A stretch of DNA of 64,000 bases. Origin: Gonocerus acuteangulatus. Taxonomy: Eukaryota > Arthropoda > Insecta > Hemiptera > Coreidae. The stretch spans positions 18,666,610-18,730,609 of the forward strand of contig OX328123.1 of NCBI GenBank assembly GCA_946811695.1. Direction: 5' to 3'. Both the position numbers and the translations under genes were made by a program. Below are positions 54,954 through 64,000 of this stretch, piece by piece; position 1 is the first letter of the stretch, and every line of letters begins with the position of its first letter. Below the pieces are notes generated by a model, which saw nothing but the letters and a program-made list of their open reading frames with translations, was not told the origin of the DNA and made no database searches.

Positions 54954-55541
54954 AGATTTGTTTTCATGAAGTTTTCGAATTTTGTCCAGCTAGTTCAGTT
55001 AAAAATACCACTGTGCGCACTTTTCAATCCAGGTTAGATGTGATACCTTTCCTTATGAATGTATGAATAACTGGAGATAGATTCTGATTCCAAGCCTCAT
55101 TCTATCAGAGTTATTACAAAGATAATGATTTAGTTATTTCACGGTACTTCACGCTAGATTAAATTACCGATTACCGAGAAAATAATTCTCCCGGTTGAGT
55201 AATAAAAGTTTAAATTATCTGAGGAGTTTTCCATTGAATTATTCATGTTATAAACTTCATACTCAATTAGCTGGTTTTGTTCGGGATTGTTAGTAATGAG
55301 CCGTTTAATTTAAAGAAAGGTTTTAGTTTAGCACATATTGAATATTTTAATTAGGAAATTGAAAACCATGTAGTAATTGCGGGGAGGATTTTATTTTTAT
55401 ATTATTTCTTAATAGGCAAAAAACTCCGGACTATTTACATTTTTAAACACTAAAAATTTTTTTTTTTGTTTTTTTTTTATATTTCTTCTGATTTATTTTG
55501 TATTATAAACACCGTCGTTTGGGAATTTTAAAAAATCTACT
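54954..55541. other. Unassigned AT-rich DNA
   Basis: No gene or repeat end recognised. Confidence 0.4.
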
Positions 55542-55742
55542 TTACAGTAATGCTTCTCTATACACAATATTAGACGTATAGCCAGCGGGGATCAAAGCAT
55601 ACAAGCTGCTAACACGTGACAGAACCACATAAATCTAACAGTGCGAAAAACTGCTAATACTTCGATCAACACTCACAACTTTTAGCATCTGACCTTGGGC
55701 TTTATCAATTGTCATCGCGAAACATAGCCTCACTGGAAACTG
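55542..55742 (-). pseudogene. Helitron helicase (Pif1-like) C-terminus
   Basis: On the minus strand from 55742: QFPVRLCFAMTIDKAQGQML, then SVDRSISSFSHC, a TAG stop, then IYVVLSRVSSLYAL and TSNIVYREALL, stop at 55542. FAMTIxKAQGQ and YVxxSRVSS are helicase motifs of the Pif1-like domain that ends Helitron Rep/helicase proteins. The TAG sits where this family usually has Gln. The Rep nuclease and the rest of the helicase are not in the window. It directly borders the 3' end of the family Y copy. Confidence 0.85.
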
Positions 55743-55868
55743 GGCTTTTTAGCACTTTCCTCCGAAGGAAAGTAGCTATTGAGGTTGGACTCATGACGGA
55801 ATTTTTGAAAAATTTCTTCAAATCTTTATCGATCCTACCTAATAGACACCGAAAATGACCCCCGTTAA

Positions 55869-55992
<124 letters not shown>

Positions 55993-56009
55993 TGTTAACA
56001 CGATAGCGG

Positions 56010-56560
56010 CCAGAGTTTTTGTTTTTTCGTCACGAAACTTGGTATATAGCATTCAATTAGCAAACGATTGAACGAGTTCGTTAACCACCAAAATCGGTCC
56101 ACCGGAAGGGGGGGTTTACCCCGAACCCAAAACACTAATTTGACCATTTCAGCCGTAATATTTGTTATATTTCAACGAAACTTGGTATTCGTAGTGGTAA
56201 TATAGAGAGAAAAGTGAGATATAAAAATGAACTAAATCGGTTCATAAGGAGGGGGGGGTTTACTCCGGACCGACAATACCAATTCGCCACTACCAGCCGT
56301 GATTTTAGGTATATTTCGACGAAACTCGGTATTCGTAGTGGTAATCTACAGGTAAATATGTGATGTAAAAATAAACTAAATCGGTTCATTAGGAGGGGGG
56401 GGGGTTACTCCGGACCCAAATTCCTAATATACTCATACTGGTCGTAATTTCTGCTGTATTCTAACGAAACGCGGTATACGTCGTGGGTAACTCATGAGAA
56501 AGAAGTGTTATAAAAATGAGCTGAATCGGTCAATCGGAAAGGGGGGTTTACTTTGTAATA
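56010..56560. repeat. Degenerate tandem units of about 120 bp in family Y
   Basis: Each unit carries AACGAAACTTGGTATTCGTA, AAACTAAATCGGTTCATTAG, a G-run and TACTCCGGACCCAAATT with substitutions. Confidence 0.7.
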
Positions 56561-56928
56561 TATTTCAATAGAAAAGCCAGCCAGACATAGGTCCACAAGG
56601 CGCCGCAAGGAGCGCTAGAGGGACTATATCCTGTTCCTGCGTTAGATCAAAATACGATAATATGAGGTTTTTTGTATTTATTACGTAGTGTAATAGGTAA
56701 CATGAGTAAACATAACTCTGGAAGCAAATTAATAATTGATCAGTTGCTCATTACAAATTTAAAAGAGAACTATTCATGTTTTTATTTTATTTATGTAGGA
56801 TATTTTAAGCAAATTGTTCTGGAAAGCAGTCTACACTACCCAAATTCTGAGGAAAGTGCTTAGTTATGCAGCTCCTGCGTGACGGACTTTTAATATATCA
56901 TAATATGATGAACTGTTATTTTAATATA

Positions 56929-57113
56929 GATAGATAGAGGATATAGACAGACGATATAGATAGATAGAGGATATAGACAGACGATATAGATAGATAGAGG
57001 ATATAGACAGACGATATAGATAGATAGAGGATATAGACAGACGATATAGATAGATAGAGGATATAGACAGACGATATAGATAGACAGAGGATATAGACAG
57101 ATGATATAGAAGA
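56929..57113. repeat. 30-bp tandem repeat, about six copies
   Basis: Unit GATATAGACAGACGATATAG plus ATAGATAGAG, nearly perfect. Confidence 0.93.
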
Positions 57114-57319
57114 AAGAATAGATAGTTTATCAAATGTTCGACATGATTCTTTACATTGGCATAAACTTTTTATTTATGAACCGATTGGCATGAAACAAGC
57201 ACTAATGTTAAGTGAGCCTTACCACAATACATCAGCGAAACCCGCATCTAAATCGGATAAGCTGTTTCTGAGATGAGCGTGCACAAACGCCCAGGCAACA
57301 ATTCTAACAATCATAGTTT

Positions 57320-57323
<4 letters not shown>

Positions 57324-57379
<56 letters not shown>
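57324..57379. repeat. (TA)n microsatellite
   Basis: Pure TA array. Confidence 0.95.
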
Positions 57380-57382
<3 letters not shown>

Positions 57383-57516
57383 CTTTTATTTCTGGCTGTT
57401 ATATCAATTATTTAGCGGTTACACAAGATGAGTAACAGGTGTTACTATAATACTCTCTCCGGGTTGATGAGGGAGATCCTTGACCTCTGACCACTCTCTC
57501 TGTGTTTTCTCTACAG

Positions 57517-57628
57517 CAGGTTCCGAGCCTGGAAGAAAGTTGTCCACACCTCGTCTGACCCCAGGCGACCGTCACTCTACCGACTCCGTCAGGAAAGTGA
57601 GAGTCAGTGCAACTGTCCCTTTTCAAAG
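57517..57628 (+). other. Candidate host exon
   Basis: A branch-like CTGAC, a long pyrimidine tract and TTTTCTCTACAG precede a GC-rich block starting CAGGTTCCGAGCCTGG. Possible donors: GAAA|GTGAGA at 57597 (the better match) or AAAG|GTCAAT at 57629. Two frames stay open across it (FRAWKKVVHTSSDPRRPSLY; SEPGRKLSTPRLTPGDRHS). No family recognised. It may instead be a GC-rich repeat. Confidence 0.35.
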
Positions 57629-58047
57629 GTCAATATATCATACTTTTCTGACGGGTTCCCCTTAAAATTTGTTTGAACATGGAAATTTATGGGTTAAGAA
57701 AACAAGTTTCGATATTATCCATTAAAATTTCATATTTTTTAGTGATTCAACTTTCTTTAACCGAATATATTCCAGGTGGAAGGTCAATAAAAAAAATTAA
57801 AAGAAGTACATCAATATCATAGTTTCTTTCTTTCTTATTTTTTTTTTTTTTTTGTTGGTGTAAGGCCCACTTTAGAAATTATTTCTCTTCAGGAATAATT
57901 GATTTTTTTACTTAAAATCTTTAAATTAGTGAAATGCCTCCCCCACGCCTAAGGGTCGAAAATGTAATTACTCTGAAATATATTTATCGTAAAATGGGGT
58001 CTCATTAGTACAATGTGGTCAAATTCGTACAAACCTATATGCTAGGA

Positions 58048-58161
58048 CCAAAAAATCGGTCCCGTAACTGGCCACGAGGACCCTGACGGGCAAATACTAT
58101 AGAGGTATCTGATTTATGACCATGCGGCACACTAGGGAAATAGTGTGTTCAGTACTATGCT
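58048..58161 (-). mobile_element. SINE family 2, tail half (separated)
   Basis: Minus-strand tail sequence (CACACTATTTCCCTAGTGTG, CGGGACCGATTTTTT). Its other half is at 58736-58932. CAGTACTATGCT here and CAGTTCTATGCT there form the duplicated target site of the insertion between them. Confidence 0.8.
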
Positions 58162-58319
58162 TGGGGTCTCCCGTGGTCTAATGGCTAGCGCCTTGGATTC
58201 ATAAGCGGGAGATGGTCCGGGAGAACCTCCGGCAGGAATTTTATCATCCCACGGCACGCTGGTAAAATTCCTCGCTGCACCCTGGATGTCGGCGCTAATG
58301 ACCTAGATGTAGATTCGCC

Positions 58320-58352
<33 letters not shown>
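58162..58352 (+). mobile_element. tRNA-derived SINE, family 1, B-box degraded
   Basis: GTCTCCCGTGGTCTAATGGC, a damaged B-box region (GGTCCGGGAGAACCTCC), then TCGGCGCTAATGACCTAGAT, TTCGCCGTAAA and a poly-A. It begins exactly at the target-site boundary in SINE family 2. Confidence 0.87.
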
Positions 58353-58353
<1 letters not shown>

Positions 58354-58735
58354 ATTTCTATTTAAGCTTCATTTCAACTATGATGAATGATGAAATAGAT
58401 GATGATGAAATAGAGTTTACCCTGTACCTGGTGATGGTCCATCCGAGGTAATAATATCCCGATCCCTTAAACTCCTGTTACTGCTAACCTAAAGATAACG
58501 GGTTATCTCTAGGTTATCTGTTTCTTGACACTGGTCCGGAGCGCCCCGATGTCCAGAAACATTATACATTGTTTACTTATCTATTGATGAATAACATATA
58601 GCATGACGGGAGCCGTGCTATAATAAACTGCACAAAATTATATACAAGTAGCGTTAATTTTGACGTTACATTATTTAACGTAATCAAATAACTACTTATC
58701 TGCAGTGACGAAGCAAGGGTATTCACTATAGAGGC
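58353..58735. other. Extra DNA between the SINE poly-A and the second target-site copy
   Basis: About 380 bp with no SINE match except a short GGGTTATCTCTAGGTTATC like a reversed family 3 tail. It lies inside the target duplication, so it came with or after the SINE. Confidence 0.5.
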
Positions 58736-58932
58736 CAGTTCTATGCTCCGGCCGTCTGATTTTCCCCTTGCTGCTTCGATTGCTGGGTTGGCCTAGGGAC
58801 GGTCAGGGAGGCCGAATCCAACCCTTGAACGAAGACACTAGAAGATAAAACTCTTTAGTGCTTGCTCGGGATTTGAACTCAGTTCCTCCAGCATATTAGT
58901 CCAGTGCTCTACCACTGAGCTAACCTAGCCCC
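58736..58932 (-). mobile_element. SINE family 2, head half with tRNA-like promoter
   Basis: Minus strand: GGGGCTAGGTTAGCTCAGTG, GTAGAGCACTGGACTAATAT, B-box GAGTTCAAATCCC, then GGTTGGATTCGGCCTCCCTG and GAAGCAGCAAGGGGAAAATC. The anticodon loop is tRNA-Ile-like. The best-preserved family 2 head. Confidence 0.88.
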
Positions 58933-59273
58933 ATACTCTTAGGATATTCCATTCAACTGATACAGATTTTTTTTCAAAATTCTTTAGTTTAGTGTTGCTT
59001 CCCGCCTCATCCTTAATATTTGTAAATTTTTTTTTATGAAGTTAAATTTTATATTGAGTTAATTAATTATATTAAACTGTGTGATAATAAATATATGATG
59101 TATACGGAATGTTGCATTAGATGTTATAATATTGCCATTGTATATATTTTATTTTGATTTTTAAAGGCAATTCAACCACACAGGTCATTGTTGCCTATTT
59201 AATTGTATTGGAAATTAATAATTACCCAAAATGAAAATTCAAGGCAGCAATCAGATCATAAAAATATTTATAT

Positions 59274-59632
<359 letters not shown>

Positions 59633-59819
59633 CACACTTAAATATGTACATATAATTTAGACAGAAATGAAATAACTGTAGCAATAAAACTCATATACTT
59701 TCACACATTCACTTATGCACAAGCAAAAAAAAAAAAAAAATACAAATACTCAAGTATAGAAAACCGGGGATAAAAAACATTTCATGCGTCCAAATTACAT
59801 TGATTGTTAATTAAATGAA

Positions 59820-60125
59820 TTATATTTTATCATAGAGATCTGTAGCTCTTAAGAAATTCAACGCTCGCTGGGTTAACTCATGGTCGTCTCCAAGTACATC
59901 ACAGAGAGTACCATGAACCCCCATTTCGTTTCGAGCGGCTTCGTAGGCTCTACATTCGGTGAAAATATGTTTAATAGACTTATCCTCGTCACAAACAGAA
60001 CATTCAGGCCTGGACTCTTTTAAATAAGTAAGCATGGGTAAGATTGGTGTGTCCAATTCTTATTCTCGACAGAACCACCTCATCTCGCCTTGTGTTTTGA
60101 GATGAGGTTTTCCATGCCGAGTTTG
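59820..60125 (-). pseudogene. LINE ORF2 C-terminal fragment with a frameshift
   Basis: Minus strand: SAWKTSSQNTRRDEVVLSRI, RIGHTNLTHAYLF, a frameshift near 60025, then ESRPECSVCDEDKSIKHIFT, EC, and FLRATDLYDKI with a stop at 59820. It aligns with the C-termini of both large LINEs (RLRIGH, IKHIL, C-terminal KI/NI) and is a third related I-clade copy, cut at its 5' end. Confidence 0.82.
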
Positions 60126-60240
60126 TATATATGTTATGGTTGTATATATGTTATGGTCATTGCATATATGTTATGGTTATATTGGGCGAGTCGCCTTTGT
60201 TGCGATTGCTCAAGAATAAATAAATAATTATAAAAAAAAA
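60126..60240 (+). mobile_element. Possible LINE 3' tail
   Basis: GGGCGAGTCGCCTTTGTTGC, GATTGCTCAAGAATAAATAA and an A-run resemble a LINE 3' UTR end. TATATGTTATGGT is repeated three times upstream. Confidence 0.4.
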
Positions 60241-60278
60241 CTGATACCGAAGTTTCGAACTTTGCCCAAAGAGTGCTA

Positions 60279-61128
60279 CAGACAAATATATACATTTATA
60301 TTCCTCTGTTCCCTTTCAGACAAATATATACATTTATATTCCTCTGTTCCCTTTCAGACAAATATATACATTTATATTCCTCTGGTCCCTTTCAGACAAA
60401 TATATACATTTATATTCCTCTGTTCCCTTTCAGACAAATATATACATTTATATTCCTCTGTTCCCTTTCAGAAAAATATATACATTTATATTCCTCTGTT
60501 CACTTTCAGACAAATATATACATTTATATTCCTCTGTTCCCTTTCAGACAAATATATACATTTATATTCCTCTGTTCACTTTCAGACAAATATGTACATT
60601 TATATTCCTCTGTTCCCTTTCAGACAAATATATACATTTATATTCCTCTGTACCCTTTCAGACAAATATATACATTTATATTCCTCTGTTCCCTTTCAGA
60701 CAAATATATACATTTATATTCCTCTGTTCCCTTACAGACAAATATATACATTTATATTCCTCTGTTCACTTTCAGACAAATATATACATTTATATTCCTC
60801 TGTTCCCTTTCAGACAAATATATACATTTATATTCCTCTGTTCCCTTTCAGACAAATATATACATTTATATTCCTCTGTTCACTTTCAGACAAATATATA
60901 CATTTATATTCCTCTGTTCACTTTCAGACAAATATATACATTTATATTCCTCTGTTCACTTTCAGACAAATATATACATTTATATTCCTCTGTTCGCTTT
61001 CAGACAAATATATACATTTATATTCCTCTGTTCACTTTCAGACAAATATATACATTTATATTCCTCTGTTCCCTTTCAGACAAATATATACATTTATATT
61101 CCTCTGTTCCCTTTCAGACAAATATATA
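60279..61128 (+). repeat. 38-bp minisatellite, about 22 copies
   Basis: Unit ACAAATATATACATTTATAT plus TCCTCTGTTCCCTTTCAG, with few substitutions (CCC/CAC, one GCT). Each unit ends in a pyrimidine tract plus CAG. Open frames through it exist because the unit has no stops. Confidence 0.97.
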
Positions 61129-61611
61129 AGCAGTATAGGTTTGCATCAAATTCACCACACTGTACAAAGGCCCCATTTTTCAAATATCGAGACTTGTAAA
61201 GGAAAACCTACACATATTAAATAAGTTCTTAATACGTTTAAAGTGTTGGTTTCGTCCTTTTGATCGCTTTTTAGTCCTGATTTCAGCAGTAAAATTAATT
61301 CGCCAATAAAAAAAGATTTATAAAATGAGAATTTTTAATTGTTTGTAATTGAGCTTTTCCCACTGGAAGTCGAAGAGGCCGTAGAAAATGCTTAGCTTAT
61401 ATTTAACAAATAGAAAAATACAATGTATAAAATGCTCATTATGTAGATGCATGGAACGGGTATGTTTTGGAAGTTACTTCACTCATAACATGATTATAAA
61501 GGAAGCAAAGAAAAAAAAAATAACATGGCAAAGAATGTATAAATAAACATCCTCTTTCATGACGTAGTTATATAATAAAAACATGATTAATAATGAATTC
61601 TGGAAATACGG
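61129..61611. other. Unassigned AT-rich DNA
   Basis: No gene signal recognised. Confidence 0.4.
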
Positions 61612-61805
61612 TGGCCGGGAGTATTAAGGCGTGAGCACTTAACACTCCGTGCCAAGGGTCATGGGTTCGATTCTCACTAGGGGCGTTGGATTTCCTTTGG
61701 AAAAAAAAGGTATCAGCCCTATCCTGGCTAGAAAAGGGTGGTTAGATAACCCTTCCTAAAATTCTTAGTTAATTAAAAGGGACGAAAAAATTTAAATAAA
61801 TTTAA
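61612..61805 (+). mobile_element. tRNA-SINE family 3, full length
   Basis: Head GGTGGCCGGGAGTATTAAGG, CGTGAGCACTTAACACTC, long variable arm, B-box GGGTTCGATTCTC (tRNA-Leu/Ser-like); body CTATCCTGGCTAGAAAAGGG, TGGTTAGATAACCC, tail TTTAAATAAATTTAA. Confidence 0.85.
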
Positions 61806-63020
61806 CAAAACTTTCATACAAGAATAACCTTAATAATGATTGTATACAATCTAAAAATAACTTCAACCGCAACTACCAATAAATTAAGAAGTGAAAGCAT
61901 AACGGGATTTGATCCAAGTTTTTTTCCAAGTTAGGTTGCCATGACGATAAAAACAGTTAACCTGGAGCTAAGTCTTTCTGATCTTGGTCAATATGTTTCG
62001 CACTTATCTCACCAAACACCACATTCAAAACTCACCAAACAATGGATGTTCAACCAATCGGCTCTCCAACAATTCATAGAGCTTTAACCTGAGATTACTG
62101 CATTGTTTTATTTTATAACTCAACCTATTGTAACAGTAACCGGGCTTGTTAATGAATAACTTTTCAAACTTTGTTTCCACCCAACCCTTCGCCTATTTAG
62201 GCGAATAGTAATAATATTTACATGTTTGGAATTTCGGAGCTAAAAAGTGTTTGATGAATTGTGTAAGGTATGAGTGCACGGAGAATGGACACCAGCCTTG
62301 GAAAATGTAAGACATAATTTATTCCCCGTGCGTGTTGAACTTTTTATGGGGAGGAAACATTTGATGATAAGACAACTCAGGAAGGCCACCTGTCTTCAGC
62401 AATATCCGTCCACTAAGCGCATTTAATTTAGGAAAAGATTAATCTTAGCCAAACAAAATTACATCTCAGCAATTAGCAGTGAAGTGTTTATACAATAATT
62501 AGATGGCCTCGCGGTGGCTGTGTTAGGGTCGCGGTTCTGTATCTGATAATGATCGGAATCAGCAACTGTCTTTGTGGTGGCGGGCACGTTAAAACGTATC
62601 CAGCTCAGAATGGATGGTCAAAAAAAGGTGGAAACCATTAGATATTGCTGAGCGGAGTAAGAAGTTAAAGCCAATCCAGAATATATGTGTTTGTATTGAA
62701 TGGATGTAGTGAATACGGCTAAGCCCCTATTTTTTCGATCGATCTTCCATTTTTGGAAGAAAGCGAATGAGCTGAGAGAAGATTGACAGAAAGATCGGCT
62801 GACCATAATCTGTTCACATGGACCGAGAAGTTTAATGTTGCATACATAAAATTTCGACGGGAATATTGTCGACGAGTCCGCCTTTAGTAAATTACCATTT
62901 CCAGGAACAACAAGACACGTGTAACGCTATAACAAGTGATCCTGTATCTTTAAATCTAGTAAAGGCTTTCAGAGGTCAGGCAAGGGAGATAATGTTTTAT
63001 ATTCATCAAAACTTTGCCAA
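61806..63020. other. Unassigned DNA
   Basis: No gene recognised; slightly higher GC around 62.4-62.8 kb without a clear frame. Confidence 0.4.
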
Positions 63021-63024
63021 ATCT

Positions 63025-63510
63025 AAGGATAAGAACTTACGTATTAGCTACAACGCAGGTTAAAGAACCGACTATCAGAGATCTGGATCTAGGCGTCAAT
63101 TGAGTTTTTACCAATATGGTGACGGGATTATCAACAATTTGGGTTGACTAGAAACTCTAGTCAATCTAACTCGCTTATAATATAGATCAAGGATGGTTTA
63201 CGGTGGATAATGGACCGATATGCAATTTAACAATGGTTCCGTTGTTTCGGTAAAATAAACAACAAACTAGAAAAACAGACGACAAACTAGGAAATCGCGT
63301 AACAACAAACAAAGAAACATCAATCGCGTAAAACCCCCAATGTACGAATGAATTGCTTTCTAAATGGAAAGGGAACAGTACGGTTACTATAAACACCAAT
63401 AAAATTGCTCATAGGAATAGACCAATTGAAATGCGTTATCCATGATCCAGATCTCTGAACGAGACCCACATCATTAACCTGCGTTGAAGCTAGTACCTAT
63501 AAGTACCGAA
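63025..63510. mobile_element. Foldback element, inverted arms
   Basis: CAACGCAGGTTAAAGAAC and CAGAGATCTGGATC at 63050-63085 are mirrored at 63443-63490 (GATCCAGATCTCTG, TTAACCTGCGTTG). Confidence 0.6.
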
Positions 63511-63674
63511 CGTTCAAAGCCCCCTAGTGATGATAAGGTTATAACAGACAGAATTATAACCGTGAATATAGGACACGCCCTTTTCCATCAAATGTACAAT
63601 CTATTTGAACAGGTAACGTTATAGGTTAAATAGTTTACAGCCTTACCTTTGGCTAAGTATTGATAAACACAAGC

Positions 63675-63830
63675 CCTACGATAAATGATACATATTGTAA
63701 ATATGTCTTATAGCTAGAGCTTAAATTAGAAGTAGATTTATATAAAACCTAAATCGTTTTAAATCTGTATCAATCTACCTCCAATTTAAGCTCTAGCTGT
63801 ACTTACCATATGTATCATTCATCCTCTTCC
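63675..63830. repeat. Hairpin with arms of about 60 bp
   Basis: ATGATACATATTGTAAATAT, AGCTAGAGCTTAAATTAGAA and its inverted partner around a spacer of about 35 bp. Confidence 0.7.
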
Positions 63831-63904
63831 ATCCATAATGATTTTCCTTCATATCTTCTAGATAAATAAATAAATTATAACATGTTCAGATAAACCCAGG
63901 AATT

Positions 63905-63980
63905 TAATTACGCATGCGCGAACGTCTGGGCGGGAATTTCTCCCTACCCTGTCCCTTCTGTTACGCCATTTGCAAAGCCT
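63905..63980. mobile_element. Single-arm relative of the 30.6-kb foldback
   Basis: ACGCATGCGCGAA, GGGAATTTCTCCC and CGCCATTTGCAAA match the left arm near 30585-30640 with substitutions. Confidence 0.5.
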
Positions 63981-64000
63981 TTTAATGATCAAACATTTAA

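Noticed and set aside
60262..61224. 320- and 308-codon overlapping plus-strand frames
   Set aside because: Produced by a 38-bp repeat that contains no stop in several frames; no coding signature outside the repeat.

Overview
The window looks like AT-rich nuclear DNA of an invertebrate, most likely an arthropod. The evidence is the repeat content: I-clade LINEs with RNase H domains, Penelope-like elements (PLEs), tRNA- and 5S-rRNA-headed SINEs, MITEs of several superfamilies, Helitron/Helentron-like elements and about twenty long (TA)n arrays. I could not fix the species, and I found no complete host gene. One candidate host exon lies near 57.5 kb. Nothing suggests bacterial, organellar or viral origin.

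Layout. 0-5 kb: PLE copy with inverted arms, a Harbinger-type MITE, a tRNA-SINE and a 5S-SINE. 5.2-10.4 kb: an apparently intact two-ORF LINE on the minus strand. 10.4-20 kb: TIR and foldback elements, a Helentron-like copy (16.5-17.8 kb) and a LINE tail split by a 5S-SINE. 20-24.3 kb: a second PLE beside a 5'-truncated LINE with a 1038-codon open frame, both inside a GATC-rich repeat. 25-34 kb: nested SINEs, two more PLE copies, foldbacks and two hAT MITEs with 8-bp target duplications. 34-39.4 kb: Helentron-like copies, one inserted cleanly into another. 42-43.4 kb: remnant of a DNA transposon with a frameshifted transposase. 45.6-47.6 kb: ten copies of a 196-bp satellite. 48-51.9 kb: more Helentron-like copies, MITE and SINE. 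52.8-53.5 kb: a 66-bp minisatellite. 53.76-54.95 kb: a decayed piggyBac with TTAA ends. 55.5-56.9 kb: a Helitron helicase fragment next to a Helentron-like element. 58-59 kb: nested SINEs. 60.3-61.1 kb: a 38-bp minisatellite made of splice-acceptor-like units. 61.6-64 kb: a third tRNA-SINE family and palindromic elements.

Three systems stand out. (1) PLE ends carry hammerhead-ribozyme-like motifs whose stems change in a compensated way between copies. (2) Families X and Y share a 5' end, carry asymmetric inverted repeats and a 3' hairpin followed by CTAA, and contain TA microsatellites; this is the architecture of non-autonomous Helentrons. (3) SINEs with 5S, tRNA and tRNA-Leu/Ser-like heads share interchangeable body and tail modules. 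LINE proteins presumably mobilise the SINEs, but no LINE-SINE tail match was proven here.
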